This document shows, piece after piece, positions 49,855 through 62,068 of a stretch of 64,000 nucleotides of DNA. Each line of letters begins with the position of its first letter. Position 1 is the first letter of the stretch. The position numbers and the translations under genes are program-made. Origin of the DNA: Actinostola sp. cb2023 (lineage: Eukaryota > Cnidaria > Anthozoa > Actiniaria > Actinostolidae); assembly GCA_033675265.1 (NCBI GenBank), contig JAUJYZ010000222.1, forward strand, positions 186,001-250,000. Reading direction: 5' to 3'. The notes below the pieces were generated by a model. That model did not search any database. It worked only from the letters and a program-made list of their open reading frames with translations, and was not told the DNA's origin.

Positions 49855-52308
49855 ATAGAGGGGTTCCGAGTGTTTTTGTAGCAAAAAGCGTCAGTTAAGA
49901 TTCGATCAATGGCTCTTCGTCGATTAAAGATAACAAGTTTTTAACTTTGCTCGAAAAACATTTGTCAATCTACTCTTCGAGTATTTGCGCATAGTTCTCT
50001 AAGCGAAACAAGTTTATGAAAAGTCGATACGGTCAACTTCCTGTTTGGGTTTACACTGAATTCTTGTCTGAAGTGTTCAAAATAGAATGCTCCAGAACTC
50101 GAACCATCGCTATCGCGTGCAATCTTGCTGATTGTATGACGTCGCTACTTCGTCAACACAACCAAATTAACTCGGTATTTTTAACCCATTGCATCACAGA
50201 TGACGACAAACTGATCTATATGATCTACTCTGTCCAAATATAATACAGTTTACTAGGATTGAACGGTTCAGCCCCCTGTACGAGTCTGATTGTTTTAGTA
50301 CTGTGCTATTTACTGATTTGGAAGTAGATATGTCTTGCTTTTCATGGTTTACAATGGTATAGGATTAGCGATCAAACGAGATATAAAGACATTCATGCAA
50401 ACAAAATCGTGGCATACAATAAACCGATACTGGCTTTTGCGCACAGTTCAGGTGACGGACTACTTTTGCTCGCCGGGTTTCTGTCAAAATTTCTATTTAC
50501 TTAGGATCATCTCCCAAATAAATCACATCGAAAATAAATCATAATATATCCAATATGATCCCTGTTTTTTATCGTTATTTCAAAAAAAAACTCCCTAAGA
50601 TCGGCAATAATACAGAATATAACTTTGTTGTGCGGTACGATAAAGTCTTTCCTGGTGAATCTGTTATACAAAGGAAATGAAAATATACAGTAACTCTAAG
50701 TTTCTTTGTTTGTGAATCAAGTATTTCATCAAACCCGTAATTTAGCATGAATTTAAACCATTGCAATATTGTCTCCTCTGTTCTTCTCTTCGTTCATATA
50801 ATTAGTAGCCTCAGGCTGCTAGTAGCCGGTCGACCTCTTGTGACTTGCGAATGCCTCATTATCTCAGATACGCCAGCTAATTATAAGTATAACGTCTTCA
50901 CATTAACGACCATGTATCTCCAGCTGGCCCGAGCTTTTGTCCACTAAGAAGCCTATTTTCTTCAATAATGAAGAGTGTTTTTGTCGGATCGTCAATTAAC
51001 ATCCCGACATTTTGTTTGAGCGCGGCCCTCGCTTGAAAATAATCTCAGTCAGGACGCTGTATTAGACGTTCCTTGACGAAACACCGCAGAACATTAATAT
51101 ACAGGTAGTTCTAGACGGTTTGGTAGGATTGTGGAGAGTTTGAGTGATAGACCTGGTAGGGCATATGTCGTGGGTGATAGTTTCAAGTGCTTTGTAAAAA
51201 CCGAAGACTGCGATTTGAACTCAAATCTCCAGCAGAGAGCCGGCTTTATGTATTATCTTGTTGCACCGTTCAGTGTACCAGTCATGATCAACAGTTGCCA
51301 AAAGAAACTTTTTTCGGTGTAGATGAACGCACTAAAATGGCCGCCGCTTTTCAGACTTCGACGGCTGTGAGAGTAACTTTAAAGTAGTTTTTAAATGTAG
51401 TTTTGTCTCCAGTTTTTTTGTCTCAAAGCTTCATTGGACCATGTTTATTGGCTATTGGAATTACAAAATACAGTATCAAGCAATATACACAAAAAAATCG
51501 TTTCAGGAAATACTGGATTTGTTTAATCAGGATTTCGTTTCTTCAGTAAGAATCACTCCAAGAGGCTGTCAGCGTATGAATTTTCTGAATGTAGATGTGT
51601 ATTTTAGTTACCAAACTAGCAAAGGATTCAGCAACGCGTACGAGTTGTTATCGTTAACCTTTACCAACTGAAAGCAAGAAGTTGTACAAGGCATCCATTC
51701 TATTTTTGACGACGGGAATGCTGAGACACAGGCGGATTGCACCACAATGATCGACGCAGCCGTACTCCATAAGTGTCTGAGTGGAAAGTCCCACTTTCTA
51801 ACACAAACAAATAGAGAATTGAGCAAGATTGATAGTAGTGATTATAGCAAGCCTTAGCAACAGCTCTAACTATAAACAACCTATATTTAATCAGAAACGT
51901 GAACTTAATAACAATTTGCCCATACCTCATTTTTGCGGTTCAAAACATCTTCACTGCTTCTCAGGCGGCGAGGTACGATTCAAACGACGGTTACATCCTT
52001 CAGCCGAAGAGTATTTTCTAATTCGTAAGCTGGTTATTGCAACTAAACAAAGTATTACTTTGATTTCAATCTTAGAAAATCAGATAAAATGCTGGGAGGT
52101 GTATACTTTGATCCGTGATTGCTAAAACCGGCAGAGATTTAGCAGATGATCATTTGGTTGTCAGTTATTACAGTAGTTATTTACAGTTAAAACAAACGCG
52201 ACTGTTTGAAGGGATTCAGTGGAAAAAGACGCTGACGCTGATATGATGTTAAAGTAGTAAAAGAATAAGAAGAAAATAATTTAACCCGCGCAGTGGTCAA
52301 GGGTTCTT

Positions 52309-52440
52309 CATGATGATGATGAAGAAGAAGAAGAAGAAGAAGAAGAAGAAGAAGAAGAAGAAGAAGAAGAAGAAGAAGAAGAAGAAGAAGAAGAAGAAGA
52401 AGAAGAAGAAGACGAAGATGATGAAGAAAAAGAAGAGAAT
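52309..52440. repeat. (GAA)n microsatellite
   Basis: About 95 bp of uninterrupted GAA flanked by GAT/GAC/GAA variants. Mirror-image composition to the TTC tract at 27681. Confidence 0.96.
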
Positions 52441-54403
52441 TATCACTAGTGAAGAAGCCGGAAGAAGATGATTGATGAAGAAAAAGAAGAAAACTGAGAA
52501 GAACATACATTTGCAAACAAAGAAAATGTAAAGCAAAAAAGCCACAAACCAAAAAGCCTATCTCCTTCCAAAGACCCAAGTAGTTATAATACGATTTGCC
52601 GTTCTTTATTTTTCATTGTAGAAATCATAAAGGAAAACTTAATCTGATTAGAATGTTTATAACAATTACTTTGAACGAAAGAAATCTGAAACTTCTTTCA
52701 TTGTCAGCCTTTGTTCTTTCTCCTGTCGAGTGGATCTATCGCTACACAAGTTATGCTGCGTTTTGTTCTTGGTTCAGTGGATGGCTCCCGTTACTGTGTT
52801 AAGATCGACCAGAGCACCTGACCTACCAGTAGTTTCGCGCCACACACTTTACCAGCCAATACAACAGGTCTTTTTGTTCTGCATTATCTGAACCGTTTAA
52901 AAATGTTCCAAAAAAGCGCGATATACATGTGGGCATTTATACCAGTTCGTTATATTAGTATTTCGTAATCCATACTTCACTACGCTAACTACCATTCAAT
53001 GGATATATAATAGATCGCTGAATAAACACATGTTCTGGATTTCCATGTCTTTGTTGCACATATAGAGTCTTATCGCGAACTTCTTTGTTTTCTTGGCTCT
53101 CCGGTGAGAGATCTTTCGAATGGCCTTTTAGTGAAGGCATCAGAATTATAGAAAAGATCTTGACCGGGTTGAAGTTTGACGACGAATTCCAGTTCATGTC
53201 TTGAGACATTTCTTTGAAACCATCATTCACAAGAGTGTAATTGTCATTGGAAATCCTAGTGTAATTATAAACAGTATAAAAGTGTGCGAGGTACAACAAC
53301 TAAAAGCTTTTAAAACGTCGTTTTGATTGCGGCCAAAATTGCATTAACTTTCTTTTTATTGAGGTGAGCCCTCTGACGTCACCAGAGGTAACGTTTTGAA
53401 AGTTCCAATTCAACCGTGTTTTTATTTGAATTTCCAACTTTGTTGAAATGTTAATTCTTTGCTGAGTAGATCATTTCGATTGGGAAACCCTGTCTGAGTC
53501 CCACAAAGCACGTGCCGTTGAACAAAGACTGTAATAGAAAAGACAAATAAAATAGTGGGCTGATCTTACGACAGGTATACATCATGATCGTCTGAACTCA
53601 AGTTTTAGCTTACTGGATATAAATCCAACGGAGTACCAGAATAAGCCTTTCCCTCCCAGTGGTGAACTTTTCATTCAATTTAATCAGCCGTGAGTCATAT
53701 ATAATTAATGATGTGTGTACCTCTAATACAATTATCCTTTGCTCTCTCTTTTCTTCTTTGTGCTTTTGAATAATTCACAGTTGAAATGCATTAAGTGAAT
53801 AAACGGACAAGTCTGGTATGATAACGAATTTTAGATATGACATTACCAGAGTTTTAAATCCGCAGCGGACCAAGCAACGGCATCGACTCAAATAGATCGT
53901 TGAAGGCGGAAACATAACCTAAATATAAAAACAAACTGAGCTCATTAATTTGAACACATATTGACCGCCAAACTGGTGGTTCCGATGAAAGAATCCAATC
54001 AAAAGGGCAACACAATGAAGCAAGAGAACAGATTTTCGATTTGAATTTTGATGTGAAAAAAATATATATATATAATTCAAACTGGCCATGGCTATTTTCT
54101 TCAAAAGAGAATGATCCCCTAAGGGTGGCTTTTCTTGTATTAACAGGTACTGCCTTATGTTGGACCATAGTTAAGAATGGTCAAGAATGGATGGCTGTTG
54201 TTCTAAATCCCCAGGAGACTCTTAGTTGCGAAACTGTCACAAGATCACGTGAAAGTCGGACATGCTGGGTGGACAGTCTTCTGAAATGATGGAGTTTGAA
54301 AACACATGCTTGCACTGGTTTAATTAACTCCATTGATTCAAATCCACTTTGAAAGTAGAAAATGCAGTATGCGGCACATGAATTGTTATTTCATTTTGAG
54401 TCA

Positions 54404-54636
54404 GTTTAATTAAAAAGCTTCCTATTCAGATCAGAGCAGGCCACTTTGTGAAGTAGAAACGGCTTCAACAATTTCAATACGACATTAAATTTTATCAGTT
54501 CATGAGTTCGAGTTAGCGGTTTAATTAAAAAGCTTCCTATTCAGTTCAAGACATGTACAGGCCACTTAATTTGTAAAGTAGGAACGGCTTCAACAGTATT
54601 TCAATTTGATAGGAATTGTTCAGTATATGATTTCAA
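54404..54636. repeat. 115-bp imperfect tandem duplication
   Basis: GTTTAATTAAAAAGCTTCCT at 54404 recurs at 54519, and both copies continue through CAGGCCACTT and ACGGCTTCAACA with small indels. Non-coding. Confidence 0.8.
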
Positions 54637-55072
54637 TAAAACGTACGTGCATTGAATGGTCAATAAGTATTGGACACAAAAATATATATAAAATGGCTTA
54701 AATTCAAAGAGACTGCTCTGCTTAACCGTATAAGTTTTTAAATGAATTTCCAAATTTTTAATTACATTTTAGTGCCATTAATATGAAAATGAAATCGTTG
54801 TTTCATTGTTGAAACATATATTGAAGTTCGCCAGGTAATTAAAACAAAGTGTTCATTTAAACCCAGGTTTACTTTACGCTTGTTATCACCTCTATGACCT
54901 AATTCTAATCAACCAGACAGTCTTTCACCGTCAAGTAACCTGTTGAACACCTATCAGTGACATATGGTGCAAGACGAATGAATAGTTATGTCGCTTTGTT
55001 CTAGTTTACTAGTACTAATTAGGTTTGGATTGGCTACGTGCTTGGACCATAATGTCAGTGAAACTGAAAACT

Positions 55073-55202
55073 CGGTCCATAACTTACGGTACGGACCTCA
55101 CACTCAGTTAATAAGGTGTTTATTCTATGGCTTCTGAACCAACAAATACACACAGAAATGATGTTTTCATTCACTACGGTCCGTACGGGGAGTTATGGAC
55201 CG
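55073..55202. repeat. Inverted repeat / foldback element
   Basis: CGGTCCATAACTTACGGTAC plus GGACC (55073-55097) pairs with GGTCCGTACGGGGAGTTATG plus GACCG (55178-55202). Each arm is 25 bp with a few mismatches, and the loop is 80 bp. Looks like a MITE. Confidence 0.7.
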
Positions 55203-55602
55203 CTAATTGACCAATCACAATTCACTAATTTTGTTTTCCATATAATAAAACTCGTGATTGACCGTGATGCTAATGGTTTCTTGTCTAATTCCATAAAAGA
55301 CAAACGACAGGTAATCCAGACTGCTCTCAAACAAGTAGAAGACTCCGGCTAAGTTTGGTTCAATGTCGTTGCCGTTTAGACCTTACCAGTGGAAATTGTG
55401 TGAAAATGCGGTAAGAACTTTTAAGTTAAAACGCCCATATTAAACTTTACTTCAAATAAGGATATTTTCAAAGAAATCATTTTTTAAGTACATGCAATAT
55501 GATAATTTGATTGTAGTGTTTTATTATATATTATTAAATTAATGGTTCTCCTAACTCCGAGTTGTGCGGCGTAGCCTGATTTGTTATCAAACCGTTCGGT
55601 TT

Positions 55603-55643
55603 CGACCGCTGACCACGGGACGGACATACGTGGTCAGCGGTCG
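55603..55643. repeat. Perfect 15-bp hairpin
   Basis: CGACCGCTGACCACG, an 11-nt loop, then CGTGGTCAGCGGTCG. The arms are perfectly complementary and GC-rich in otherwise AT-rich DNA. Confidence 0.85.
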
Positions 55644-55946
55644 ACAGCGGGCCGTCTGCTCTGATTAACTGATCACAAAGTTGTGCACAGCGGTGACGCA
55701 AACTACGACATTTGCACGTATTTGCTTTGTCACATAAACTGCCGAGCATGTGTTGTGGTAAGATGTAAGACCTATCAATTACTCTATCCGGCCCTATAAG
55801 ATGTACCACAATAACTCTACCTCACCCTAAGCGGTAGCACACTACAGCCGGTTAAAGTAAAACCCTAAAGCGGTTCGACGAGCACCATAAGAGCCACACA
55901 CACACACACACACGCACTCCTCCCTCCCCCCTCCATCCCTCCAGGG

Positions 55947-58835
55947 CGAAAAGCAAGTCGAATATTCGCGGGGATCGATTGTTCGAGTAGATTAAGTACG
56001 ATAAGTTACTTCACGAAAGCCAAGCAGATGATGCTGATTAATTACCCATGCACAGTCGTTAAGGAGATCGACCCTGATATCAATGCTGTGAAAGAGATAG
56101 ATATGAAATGACTGGAATTCGAAAGTTATTTCTGTCTGTGTCAGTTTTCTTTCCAACCGACTATTAATGTATGGCAAACTCCCGAGGAGGGTACATTGGG
56201 GTCAGTTCTGGATTCTACTCATGCGTACTTGGCCGCCTACCACTGGAAATAACTCACGCGCATGCTCTGCAGTCAAATATTGGAAAAGAATTCGTTGGAA
56301 ATGTGCAGTGCATGGATCAGAGCTCGAGGGGGAGGGGTAAGTGTTTCCTTTTTCTCCCTTCCCTCTCTCCCTCGGACCCACTGCGGAATAACCCCTGGGT
56401 TAATTTCCGAGGATGGACGTGCCTCGTATACTCTTGTGAAACGATTAGGTTTCAGAAACCTTATAGCATCACTTCCTCACTCTGTCTTTACATGTCTTCC
56501 TAAACACTCGTTTGCTACTTTTGATTTCGTTTTGTCAAAATGGCTGATAAAATCGTCCAGTCGGGCTCATCTTCTAAGATCACTGTCATTGTTTCAATAG
56601 TATCTGTGTTTTTGTGCTGTGGTGAGTTCGTACGCATCGAACTGATGCTCAAGGACCAAAGCACAAGAATGAACACGTTGGAGAACAAGATGATGACCTC
56701 GACACACAACAACAACATGAATGCAGCCGTCACGGAAGATCGTCTTTATTCAAAACGTGAAGAACAAAATACAAGGGACAAACGAGACACCATTCAGCGA
56801 TCATCTAGCAAAGCAACACCAGTTACTTCAATGGAGTTGAATAAGACAAATGAAAGGCTGAAAGATCAACTTGCAAAGATGATGAACGAAAAGTTAGCTA
56901 ATGTTGTATTAACCCTACAAGCTTCGAAACATTGGGTCCCCATGCCCGGCCCTCCGGGTCCAGCTGGAAGAGGGACACGCGGACTACCCGGTCGTATGGG
57001 GAAACCAGGCAGAAGAGGGAAACGAGGACTACCCGGTCGTATGGGGAAACCAGGCAAAACAGGAAAACGAGGACCTCGCGGATTTAAAGGCAATCCGGGA
57101 CAAAACGGAGCTCCTGGTCCTCGAGGTATGCCGGGACCGAAGGGAGATCCCGGTCCTTCCTTAGCAGCTCCATCAGTATTGGTTTCGCCTCCTCATTTGA
57201 TCGTCAATGAAAGCAAGTCCGCCGTCTTCCATTGTTCTACAAGTGGTTATCCACGACCTGGCGTTGTGTGGAGTAAGGTGAACGGTTCATTACCCATTGA
57301 CAGATCAACATTTGATAGCAAAGGGAAACTGGAGATCAAACACGTTACAACTAATGACTCAGGGATCTATCAGTGTAAGGCTTCCAACATTCTTGGCAAC
57401 GAACAAACCAGAGCGACTTTGGAAGTCAACTTTCGTCCACGACTGACTTTAAATAAAGGACCAATCTACGAAAAGATTGGAAGTGACATTACACTCCCTA
57501 CGTGTCACGTGACGGGTCATCCTAAACCTAAGATCACGTGGTCTAAGGCTATTGGTTCATTGCCTAGCAATCGTGTTGTTATTAAAGATGGACAGCTGAA
57601 TCTTTTGAGAACTGAAAAAGATGATTCTGGTTTATATATGTGTAAGGCTGAAAATCTCCTCGGTTCTGTTATCGCAGGGACAATGGTGAATGTCGTCCAG
57701 TTGCCTGTTTTCATTGTTAAGCCACCTGTATCATACAACGCTATTCCTGGAACAAATGTAGTTCTAAACTGCACTGCCAAAGGCGACCCTCAGCCGGTCA
57801 TCAGCTGGAGAAAAGAGACCGGCGTTCTTCCTGCAGGCAGACATGAAGTAAAATATGGTTCTTTGATTCTAAGAGATTTGAGAAAAACAGACTCTGGTGT
57901 GTTCGTGTGCACTGCTACAAGTGCTGGGGTATTTGATACGGATACTACAACAATGCTGACTGTCAGTTATCCAAGAGACTGCTTAGAGATCTATCAAGGA
58001 GGAGAGAGACGTAACGGTGTGTACACAGTAATACCTGACGACCAAGGTGCCTTTCAAGTCTACTGTGACATGACAACTGACGGTGGGGGGTGGACAGTGT
58101 TCCAAAGAAGGAAAGATGGTTCAGTGGACTTCTATCGCAACTGGCAGCAGTACAAAACAGGTTTTGGAAACCTGAATGGTGAGTTTTGGTTGGGGAACGA
58201 CTACATTCATCGATTGGCAGCAACAAAAGCGTCGAGTCTTCGCGTAGATTTGGAGGACTGGAGAGGAACCAAGAAGTATGCCATATATGGTAATTTTAGT
58301 GTTGGTGATGAATCAGACAAGTACAGACTGAGGGTAGGCTCGTATTCAGGTACTGCTGGGGACTCGTTGAGAGGACATAATAACATGGCTTTTAGTACGA
58401 AGGATAGAGATAACGACAAATGGAGAAGTAATTGTGCCGTTTCGTATACCGGTGCCTGGTGGTACAGTGACTGTCATTCCTCTAATCTCAATGGGCAATA
58501 TTTAGGGAATACAAACAATAATCAAGGAGCTCGTTGGTCTGCATTTCGTGGTTCTTTGTCCTTGAAATCAACTGAAATGAAACTACGACCATGAAACTGC
58601 GCCATCTTCTCATTATATTCAAGAAAACAATATCGACTGTTCTGATTTGCTAAGAGCAGTGCATTTAATAATGGTACGAAATGAAAACCATTACGGCCGA
58701 CCCAGGCTTGAATACATTGACCTCGAAAGACCTTCCCCAGCTGTTATGAACCCCTAACAAAGTCGTATAAGTCCAGGGATCAGGCGTGGATTCAGGAAAA
58801 AATGGGACCTTTAAACAAGTTTTTTTATGAATAAA
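55947..58835 (+). repeat. Segmental duplication, copy 1 (CniFL unit)
   Basis: Homology with copy 2 begins near CGAATATTCGCGGGGATCGA and continues through the 5' flank and the coding region. The ATG-to-ATG period is 6169 bp. The right border of the duplicated unit is not determinable, because copy 2 leaves the window. Confidence 0.8.
56540..58594 (+). CDS. CniFL-1: membrane-anchored collagen / triple-Ig / fibrinogen-domain lectin-like protein
   Basis: A 684-aa protein in one uninterrupted coding exon. It starts with a short basic N-terminus, a hydrophobic segment at 14-28 ([14 protein letters not shown]; signal anchor or signal peptide) and a furin-like RDKR at 79-82. A likely coiled coil at 97-127 precedes a collagen-like Gly-X-Y region at 137-206. 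Three Ig domains follow (about 211-297, 298-386, 388-477) with cysteine pairs C232/C279, C322/C368 and C411/C457 and the DSGxYxC signature. The C-terminal fibrinogen-related domain (478-684) has C481/C509, C632/C645 and a DRDND calcium-site segment. This architecture matches the cnidarian ficolin-like family, thought to recognise microbes or symbionts. Ligand and function here are inference. A poly(A) signal AATAAA lies at 58830-58835. Lack of coding introns is unusual for a multidomain protein. Confidence 0.93.
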   Translation: MADKIVQSGSSSKITVIVSIVSVFLCCGEFVRIELMLKDQSTRMNTLENKMMTSTHNNNMNAAVTEDRLYSKREEQNTRDKRDTIQRSSSKATPVTSMELNKTNERLKDQLAKMMNEKLANVVLTLQASKHWVPMPGPPGPAGRGTRGLPGRMGKPGRRGKRGLPGRMGKPGKTGKRGPRGFKGNPGQNGAPGPRGMPGPKGDPGPSLAAPSVLVSPPHLIVNESKSAVFHCSTSGYPRPGVVWSKVNGSLPIDRSTFDSKGKLEIKHVTTNDSGIYQCKASNILGNEQTRATLEVNFRPRLTLNKGPIYEKIGSDITLPTCHVTGHPKPKITWSKAIGSLPSNRVVIKDGQLNLLRTEKDDSGLYMCKAENLLGSVIAGTMVNVVQLPVFIVKPPVSYNAIPGTNVVLNCTAKGDPQPVISWRKETGVLPAGRHEVKYGSLILRDLRKTDSGVFVCTATSAGVFDTDTTTMLTVSYPRDCLEIYQGGERRNGVYTVIPDDQGAFQVYCDMTTDGGGWTVFQRRKDGSVDFYRNWQQYKTGFGNLNGEFWLGNDYIHRLAATKASSLRVDLEDWRGTKKYAIYGNFSVGDESDKYRLRVGSYSGTAGDSLRGHNNMAFSTKDRDNDKWRSNCAVSYTGAWWYSDCHSSNLNGQYLGNTNNNQGARWSAFRGSLSLKSTEMKLRP

Positions 58836-59262
58836 TTAAACATTCATTCATCCGCGCGCCTGGGAATTATAATCAGAATTTGACGGTAACTGAACTGCGC
58901 ATACTCCTATGGTGATGACCTCTGCACGTTTATTCTCATTAAACAGTTGTTATTCTGCGTAGAATTGATTCAATACACAGCTATTGTTTGTGGATGCGTA
59001 CTGGGTAATCTAGCTACAGTTATTCTAGATAGATATAGATAACCATTACCATTTTATGTCATTCATTGCTATATGTAATCTTCAAATTGTAAAACTCAAG
59101 GTATATATAAATGAAATATATTGTTGTTGTTGTTGTATCATATATACAGTTTGTATATTGTAAAAAAGTATCATATCACACAGATCTGTTGTCGATATCT
59201 GAGGGGGGAGGGGTCCCTTGAAGCAGTGTTGCTAGGTAACTACACATGTCGATCTCAATAAG

Positions 59263-59637
59263 CTAATACAGAATGTCAAAATAATCCAACGCTTCGCTGA
59301 ACTTTAACGACGACATACTACCATACAAATTGCTTGAATCTTCTTCATCGTCGTCTTTCTTCCTCTCACTTGCAAAACGTTTTCTAAACCTTTTAAAGGG
59401 CTTCAACAACGATTCGCAACATCCAGTAGCTGTGTCTTCTTCATGTTCTTGAGAATTGATTCTCATGATAGTCCTATTTGTCGATGTTGAACTTCGTAGA
59501 GATCCGACAAAGGCGGGCGAAATTGCTGGAAAAACCGGCAGTTCGTCGTAATGCGGGTTGTTGACTGTGTAATTAGTCCCGGTAGTAGTTTCATCTTCGT
59601 GGTCTGTGTAGCCCCGTGTGTACCACGGTAGCACCAT
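59263..59637 (-). CDS. Hypothetical 124-aa protein or terminal exon
   Basis: I do not recognise a family. An ATG in good context (ACTATGG) opens a complete frame. It contains NPHYDELPVFPAISP, CCESLLKPFKRFRKRF (basic), then an acidic patch KKDDDEEDSS, ending ALDYFDILY. An in-frame TAG lies 33 bp upstream of the ATG, and a TTCTTCAG acceptor-like sequence lies between them. It may therefore be a whole small gene or the last exon of a gene starting to the right, for example a cytoplasmic tail with tyrosine and basic motifs. Composition looks more protein-like than neighbouring random frames, but there is no domain support. It sits between the two CniFL copies on the opposite strand. Confidence 0.4.
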   Translation of the reverse strand: MVLPWYTRGYTDHEDETTTGTNYTVNNPHYDELPVFPAISPAFVGSLRSSTSTNRTIMRINSQEHEEDTATGCCESLLKPFKRFRKRFASERKKDDDEEDSSNLYGSMSSLKFSEALDYFDILY

Positions 59638-60183
59638 AGTACAGTTATCTGAAGAACCTGAAGGACTGAACTATCAAGAACTAATCTTAGCATTTTGGAG
59701 TTTAACTTCTACTACTTCTGAAATACAGAAGAAAATTTTAAAGTCACAACTTTTGTTTGCATTGCATTATGGACAGGCCATTGCCTGTGGAACGTAAACA
59801 GATATGTGTCCATTTTATGGAAATCACTTAATATGAAGTGAATATCGGAGTGGTTTAGTGTCATGTGATTTGAGCTTCGCATTACTGAGTTTTATTATAT
59901 AGTCAAGTCAATCCGCGCGCTCTGATTGGCTGAAAACTGTGCTGTATCAGAGAACGGAGCACGGTTTGATGACGCTATTTTTCGGCTGTTTGGTTTGATC
60001 CAAAATTCTGAAGAAAACAAACCAAGTGCGCACTCGATGGCGTAACTGGCGTCAGTAGCGCGCGCACTTCACTCGCTAAAATGTTATTCAAAAACACAAA
60101 AGAATCCTCAACTTTCTTGCCATTTTTTCACCATTCTTGTTATTTTTTTATCAAAAATCCATAGTTTCTATATCATAAAGCAG

Positions 60184-60383
60184 ATAGAACAGCTTTTTCC
60201 GTGCTCCGTTCAGTAATACAGCACTCAGGAAGTGCCGAGAGCACTCAAGAAGTGTGCCACGGCTCGCCACGGCTCGTGCTCTCCCTACACTTCTTTCGTG
60301 CTCTCGTCACTTCCTTCGTGCTCTCGTCACTTCCTTCGTGCTGTATATATTCACTGAACGGAGCACGGAAAAAGCTGTTCTAT
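60184..60383. repeat. Foldback element with internal short tandem repeats
   Basis: The arms ATAGAACAGCTTTTTCCGTG / CACGGAAAAAGCTGTTCTAT are complementary and extend through GCTCCGTTCAG and TACAGCAC, about 40 bp in all. Inside are three units of GTGCTCTCGTCACTTCCTTC-type repeat. GAACGGAGCACGG also occurs at about 59955 in a related fragment. Confidence 0.75.
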
Positions 60384-60727
60384 TTGTTAAATAGAGGTTT
60401 AGAAAAAGTCATTTTATCGTTGAGTCAGCTTTACAACATCGCCACCAATGTGCACACCAAGCAGTCATGTTTTCATCGCAGTTAGTTATTGTTTTTTTAT
60501 AGCTTTAAACTTAGAAATGCAATCTTTCGGCGCAAAGTAATTTCAACTGAGTAACAAACCTTGAAGGAGAATTATGACTATACCACTGAACGGTGAAGAC
60601 AGTCGATGAACTCACTGTAAGTTGGATTTTGTCGGTTATGTACTACTTTTTGTTTTGGAAGGCTTTTCTTCTTCCTTGCTTTCTTTCTTTCAAACAGTGT
60701 CTCCCGTTGCTTTACTCTTTCATATTA

Positions 60728-61108
60728 GGGACTTTAAGCATCGAGGACGGGAACGTGAGGATGACGAAGTTCGAATAAAGTGTTTTGTTGTCTATTATTT
60801 TCATAATTGTTTCTTTTTTTGTGTTTTTCACTAAATTTGCGCCCTCTTTGATGAATGACATCGTCTTTTTGTGGTCCGGTTGACTGAAAACAACTATCTG
60901 CACAAATAACGAACTGACGTTCTCGTTCTCTTTGCGTCGTCAAACATAGGCATTTCACGTTGTAGTGTAGCACTCAACGCCTGAAGTAAGACCAAATCGA
61001 GCTCATCAGTTTCATACATTCCAACAAGAAGTTATTGAATGTTGTAATTAGCGTTATTGTTTCTCTGCCGTCGTCCCTCACGTCCCCGTCCTCGATGCTT
61101 AAAGTCCC
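60728..61108 (-). mobile_element. MITE with about 40-bp terminal inverted repeats and TA target duplication
   Basis: The left end is TA|GGGACTTTAAGCATCGAGG and the right end is CCTCGATGCTTAAAGTCCC|TA, so a TA dinucleotide flanks both ends. The inverted arms extend through ACGGG(A/G)ACGTGAGG and a degenerate ACGAC. At 381 bp with no coding capacity, it fits a non-autonomous Tc1/mariner-type (TA target) element. An internal homologue lies at 44925-45291. It sits between the two CniFL copies. Confidence 0.8.
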
Positions 61109-62068
61109 TATTCAGTTTGATAAATACGACGACTTCATTGAAATTACTTTGTTTATTATTCAAAGTTTTAAAACTGTACGTACCCCTACTGAATAGTATA
61201 CTGTTTGTTGATAAAAACCTAGAAAAACGGTACTAGAACTCAGTGAAGACAAGTGAAAATGGTTTTTACCGAGGCCTTGTTGATAGAGCAACAGAAATTG
61301 GAAAGCAAAAATTGACTCGAAGTTTAGATTAAACAATTCTAATAGGAAATCTGCTGCATTGAACTGAACTCGTTTGTTTTTCTCTCATTTTCCCTCTCTT
61401 GTATTTTCACCATTTTTACATTTAACTTGCATTCGCAATACTTTGAAGGCCGACAAACTCTAAGTTCAATTTCTATATATACTTTATCGAAACCGGCGTT
61501 TCAAGACTCAGCTTATTGTATGTTGTTTACAATTTGGATGCAATCCAATGCAAGGCACCCCCGCTTGAATTCTTAATGATGACAACAGTCGAAAGTTCGT
61601 ACAACATCATGGCGAACTCTTGTGTGATTCGCGGGAAAAGTTGACGGCACGATCAAGAGTCAAGGAGAACAATTTTAACTATCGACAGCTAACTTTTTAT
61701 TGCTTTAAAATGTACACGAACTTTGACTTTAAGAATTTGTGTCGAGTTGAGGTAGAAGTTTGTTATCATTTGACACTGAATTTAATTATTTACGGTAAAA
61801 TATAGCGGTGAAATGATAAAAGAAAGTATAAATAAAAAAAGATATAAATATCATCATCGCAACGTTAATTAAATCTATGCTACTGACTTGAGAACATCGA
61901 GTATATACTTCTTGGCCCCTAGGCCATCAGTAACGCTATGCCCTACTAGGCTTTCGTTGTGTCATCAGTGACTAAGCGTAATACGCGGGAAAAACTGGCA
62001 AGACGCACAGTATCTCAATATTACCTTATTTACTAGAATACTGCGTTTTATTCTTGCATTTTTTGCAC
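61109..62068. other. Intergenic, no gene seen
   Basis: Unique sequence between the MITE and the second duplicated unit. No supported coding region. Confidence 0.45.

Larger units (their letters stand above)
49855..55072. other. Intergenic stretch between the HES cluster and the CniFL region
   Basis: No supportable gene in about 5.2 kb. It holds the GAA microsatellite and the 115-bp duplication listed separately. Short open frames here show no conserved motif. Confidence 0.45.
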
